Made by a program: the position numbers and the translations under genes | Source: Patulibacter sp040675535 | GTDB taxonomy: Bacteria; Actinomycetota; Thermoleophilia; Solirubrobacterales; Solirubrobacteraceae | Length of the DNA stretch: 62,016 bases | Reading direction: 5' to 3' | NCBI RefSeq assembly: GCF_040675535.1 | Contig: NZ_JBFAPC010000010.1 | Span: 1-62,016 of the forward strand | Shown: positions 59,764-62,016 of the stretch, one piece after another | Position numbering within the stretch: position 1 is the stretch's first letter | Layout: each line of letters starts with the position of its first letter | The notes under the pieces: generated by a model | Told to the model about the DNA's origin: nothing | Seen by the model: the letters and a program-made list of their open reading frames with translations, nothing else | Databases searched by the model: none

Positions 59764-61068
59764 TCAGACCTCCGAGGTCCGGGTCGTGGGGATCGGGTCG
59801 CGGGCGCGGCCGCGGGCGGCGGCCTCGCGGGCGTCGGGACGCAGGCGGGGGTGGGCGAGGGTCAGCGCGCCGACGGTCGCCAGGAGCGCGAGGCCCCCGC
59901 CGACGACCGCGACGCCCACGTCGGTGTGGCGGAACGACCCGACGAGGACGACGCCGATCGCGGTGCCGCCGTAGAGGACGGCGGTGTTCCACGAGCTCGA
60001 GGTCGCCGCGAGCGAGGGGCGCGCCTGGATCAGCAGCGTCTGGACATTGGCGCCGAAGGCGCCGCTGGCGACGAACCAGACGACGACCGCGGCGCAGGCG
60101 ACCACGAGCGGGCTGCCGAGCGCGGCCGCGCCGGCGCCGACGCCGAGCAGCAGCGTCCAGCCGGGGATCCAGGCGCGGTCGTCGCGGCCGTCGCGGCGGG
60201 CGGCGTCGCTGATCCGGCCGGCGAGGACGGAGCCGATCGCGCTGCCGGTGCCGACGAGCACGCCGAGCAGCCCGAGTGCGGTGACCGACAGCCCGAAGCG
60301 GTCGTCCAGGGCGGCGCCGATGAACGTGTAGGCGCCGAGGTTCGCGCCCTGCAGGAGCAGCACGACGATCAGGACGCGCCGGATCAGCGGGTCGCTCCAG
60401 ACCGCGAAGACGGTCGACAGGCGCAGGCGGGGCGCGGCGGCCCGGGCCTCGGCCTCCGCGGTCCCGCGGTCACGGGTCTGGCGCCAGACGACCGGCAGGA
60501 CGAGCCCCGAGAGCACCGTCAGCCCCCAGAACGACGCGCGCCATCCGCCGCCACCGGCCAGCAGGCTGGCGAGCGGCACACCCAGCACCTGGCCGGCGGA
60601 GAACAGCGCCAGGCCGGACCCGATCGCCCGGCCGCGGGCCTCCTCCGGCGAGCGCTCGGAGAGGTGCGCCCAGATCGACGGACCGGCCAGCGCGGCGCCG
60701 AGCGCCCCGACGATCCGGGCGGCGACGAGGACCGCGAGGCTGCCGGCCAGCGCCGCGACGAGGTTGCCGAGCAGGAAGAGGACGGCCCCGGCGACGATCG
60801 TCGGCCGGCGCCCGACGCGGTCCGCGACGGCGCCGAGGAACGGGGCGGTCAGCGCGTAGACGAGCGTGTAGGCGGTGACCGTGATCGCCGCCCGCGACTC
60901 GGACACGCCGATCGAGTCGGCGATCGTCGGCAGCAGCGGCGAGACGAGGAACGTCTCGGTGCCGATGAGGAACAGCAGCACGTAGACGCCGACGAACCCC
61001 CGCCACGGCACGCTCGGCGGGGCCGGCGCGGTGGTGTCGATCCGGCCCGTGCGGCGGGAGCGGCTCAT
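59764..61068 (-). CDS. MFS transporter, 12 helices
   Basis: 434 aa. TM1 VGVYVLLFLIGTETFLVSPL, loop motif FLGAVADRVGRRPTIVAG (motif A), LSERSPEEARGRAIGSGLALFSAGQVLGVPLAS (motif C-like, exporters), and a second six-helix half. DHA1-type drug exporter likeness. First gene of the minus-strand operon with LLM, esterase and regulator; it may export or import the substrate. Its C-terminus is Arg-rich. Confidence 0.9.
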   Translation of the reverse strand: MSRSRRTGRIDTTAPAPPSVPWRGFVGVYVLLFLIGTETFLVSPLLPTIADSIGVSESRAAITVTAYTLVYALTAPFLGAVADRVGRRPTIVAGAVLFLLGNLVAALAGSLAVLVAARIVGALGAALAGPSIWAHLSERSPEEARGRAIGSGLALFSAGQVLGVPLASLLAGGGGWRASFWGLTVLSGLVLPVVWRQTRDRGTAEAEARAAAPRLRLSTVFAVWSDPLIRRVLIVVLLLQGANLGAYTFIGAALDDRFGLSVTALGLLGVLVGTGSAIGSVLAGRISDAARRDGRDDRAWIPGWTLLLGVGAGAAALGSPLVVACAAVVVWFVASGAFGANVQTLLIQARPSLAATSSSWNTAVLYGGTAIGVVLVGSFRHTDVGVAVVGGGLALLATVGALTLAHPRLRPDAREAAARGRARDPIPTTRTSEV

Positions 61069-61185
61069 GCGGTGGTGCGGTCGCGGTGCATCCGGACCGA
61101 TGGTGGGGGCCGCCCGCGGGCCCTGCCAGACCCGTACGCATGCAGATAGTCGGGGTCACAGGCTGGCGGCGGTCCGACGGGGAGC

Positions 61186-61203
61186 GCCGGGCGCGTGCCC
61201 GGC
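61186..61203 (-). terminator. Hairpin between SGNH and MFS genes
   Basis: GCCGGGC-GCGT-GCCCGGC (7-bp stem) lies about 90 bases after the SGNH stop in a 225-bp gap with several other GC-rich stems. Terminator is the simplest role; no U-tract. Confidence 0.3.
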
Positions 61204-61293
61204 CCGCGGGACCGGGGCCCGGCGCCGGACGGCGCCCGACGGCGGGTCGGAGGCGTCGGGGGACCGCCGCGACCGCCGCCGGGAGGAGCGCGC

Positions 61294-61929
61294 CTACGCC
61301 GCCGCGGCGAGGGGCGCCGGCAGCACGCCGAGCCCCGCCAGCGCCCCGAGGAACCGCGCGGCGACGAGGTCGTGGCCGGCCGGGTTCGGGTGCAGGCGCT
61401 CCGCGTCCTCGGGCTCGAGGAAGAGGTGCGCCGACGACGGGCCGAAGACGTCGAGCCCGTCCACGTGGTGGACGTGCCGGTCGCCGTGGTCGCGCAACAG
61501 CCCCACGGCCTCCCCCGCGATCCGCCGGCAGTCGCGGATCGTCAGGCCCGACGGGCCCGGGACGTCCTCGCGGTCCGGCGCGAACGTCGTCGACATCACG
61601 ACGAACGGCGTCTCGGGGTGCGCGTCGCGGACGGTCCGGACGAAGCCGATGATCGCCGCGGCGAACGTCTCGGCGTTGAGCGCGCCGAGCGCCTGGCTGT
61701 TGATGCCGACGCACGCCGACAGCAGCGCCGCGGGCCGGTCGCGCATCAGCCGGGCGGTCATCGGCTGCAGGTGGCAGGCGGCGCCGAGCGCCAGCGACGT
61801 CAGGTCGAGCCCCGCGGTCCGCGCGACGGTCGCGACCCACGCGCGGCTCGGCGACGCGGCGCCGCGCCCCTGCGAGATCGAGCTGCCGTAGTGGAACCAG
61901 GGCGGCGCGTCGGCGCCGGGCGAGACCAC
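61294..61929 (-). CDS. SGNH/GDSL-type hydrolase (perhaps N-terminally longer)
   Basis: At least 211 aa. Block I WFHYGSSISQGRG (catalytic Ser), LGAACHLQP (Gly), LLSACVGINSQALGALN (Asn in GIN), and LHPNPAGHDLVAARF (Asp/His block, with Asn-Pro before His). Actinobacterial relatives carry about 180 residues of N-terminal beta domain; here the frame stays open to the window end, but the 29 codons from 61930 on do not resemble that domain. GTG 61929 is used as start. Deacetylase or lipase on a sugar or lipid ester. Confidence 0.75.
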   Translation of the reverse strand: MVSPGADAPPWFHYGSSISQGRGAASPSRAWVATVARTAGLDLTSLALGAACHLQPMTARLMRDRPAALLSACVGINSQALGALNAETFAAAIIGFVRTVRDAHPETPFVVMSTTFAPDREDVPGPSGLTIRDCRRIAGEAVGLLRDHGDRHVHHVDGLDVFGPSSAHLFLEPEDAERLHPNPAGHDLVAARFLGALAGLGVLPAPLAAAA

Positions 61930-62016
61930 GTGTGGGGTACTACGTCCGAAACCTTGCCCGCCGTCGTGCAGGTGGCAGAGCTGTTTGAAGACGATCTCGA
62001 CGGCTTCGCGATCATC

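Noticed and set aside
61930..62016. Possible plus-strand partial gene starting GTG 61930 (VWGTTSETLPAVVQVAELFE...)
   Set aside because: The 29 codons look protein-like and GC is lower, but it would start back to back with the SGNH gene and is cut by the window; too little to call.

Overview
The window is very GC-rich throughout. It has dense overlapping operons (many ATGA or GTGA junctions), GTG starts, NarL-type kinases, ECF sigma factors, Asp/Ser-rich Cys lipoproteins and FG-GAP surface proteins. This suggests an actinomycete-type soil bacterium, most likely class Thermoleophilia (Solirubrobacterales, Conexibacter-like). The taxon is inferred from protein flavour, not from a marker gene. 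No rRNA, tRNA or CRISPR array was seen.

Left part (1-17 kb) is a chromosomal mosaic: a PucR-type regulator cut by the window edge, a universal stress protein, an ECF42-type sigma factor with its DGPF/YciI partner, two NarL two-component systems, an Xre-RES toxin-antitoxin pair, a remnant of a nitronate monooxygenase gene, a 3-hydroxyacyl-CoA dehydrogenase, two MarR regulators, a 1008-aa helicase and a secreted clan GH-A hydrolase.

Middle and right part (17-61 kb) is dominated by sulfur or organosulfur scavenging. A minus-strand operon runs from a SAM riboswitch (about 29.2 kb) through a thioredoxin-like protein, a Cys lipoprotein, two permeases, a fused double ATPase, a FAD amine-oxidase-like enzyme and three luciferase-like (LLM) flavin monooxygenases. 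A second LLM trio lies at 30.6-34.1 kb. MetNIQ (44.4-47.0 kb) is followed, after VapBC, by a second peptide-type ABC operon ending in an SsuD-like monooxygenase (47.8-54.4 kb). A third LLM operon with an MFS exporter, an esterase and an Xre/MmyB-type regulator lies at 56.7-61.1 kb. The simplest reading is uptake of sulfur-containing organics, reductive or oxidative C-S (or C-N) cleavage by reduced-flavin monooxygenases, and methionine import.

Between these lies a plastic segment (34.2-43 kb): a decayed IS110 relic, an IS110 element with a strong hairpin in its left end and a 289-bp tandem duplication of its 3' end, an IS3 orfA relic, an IS1595-type element with 24-bp inverted repeats and an in-frame TGA, and a large secreted FG-GAP protein, also broken by an in-frame TGA, with lower-GC small genes behind it. 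Phd-RelE and VapBC modules bring the toxin-antitoxin count to three. Several reading-frame lesions (dppB frameshift, two TGA-for-Trp, a dppC without its own stop) are noted individually; each could be biology or sequence error.
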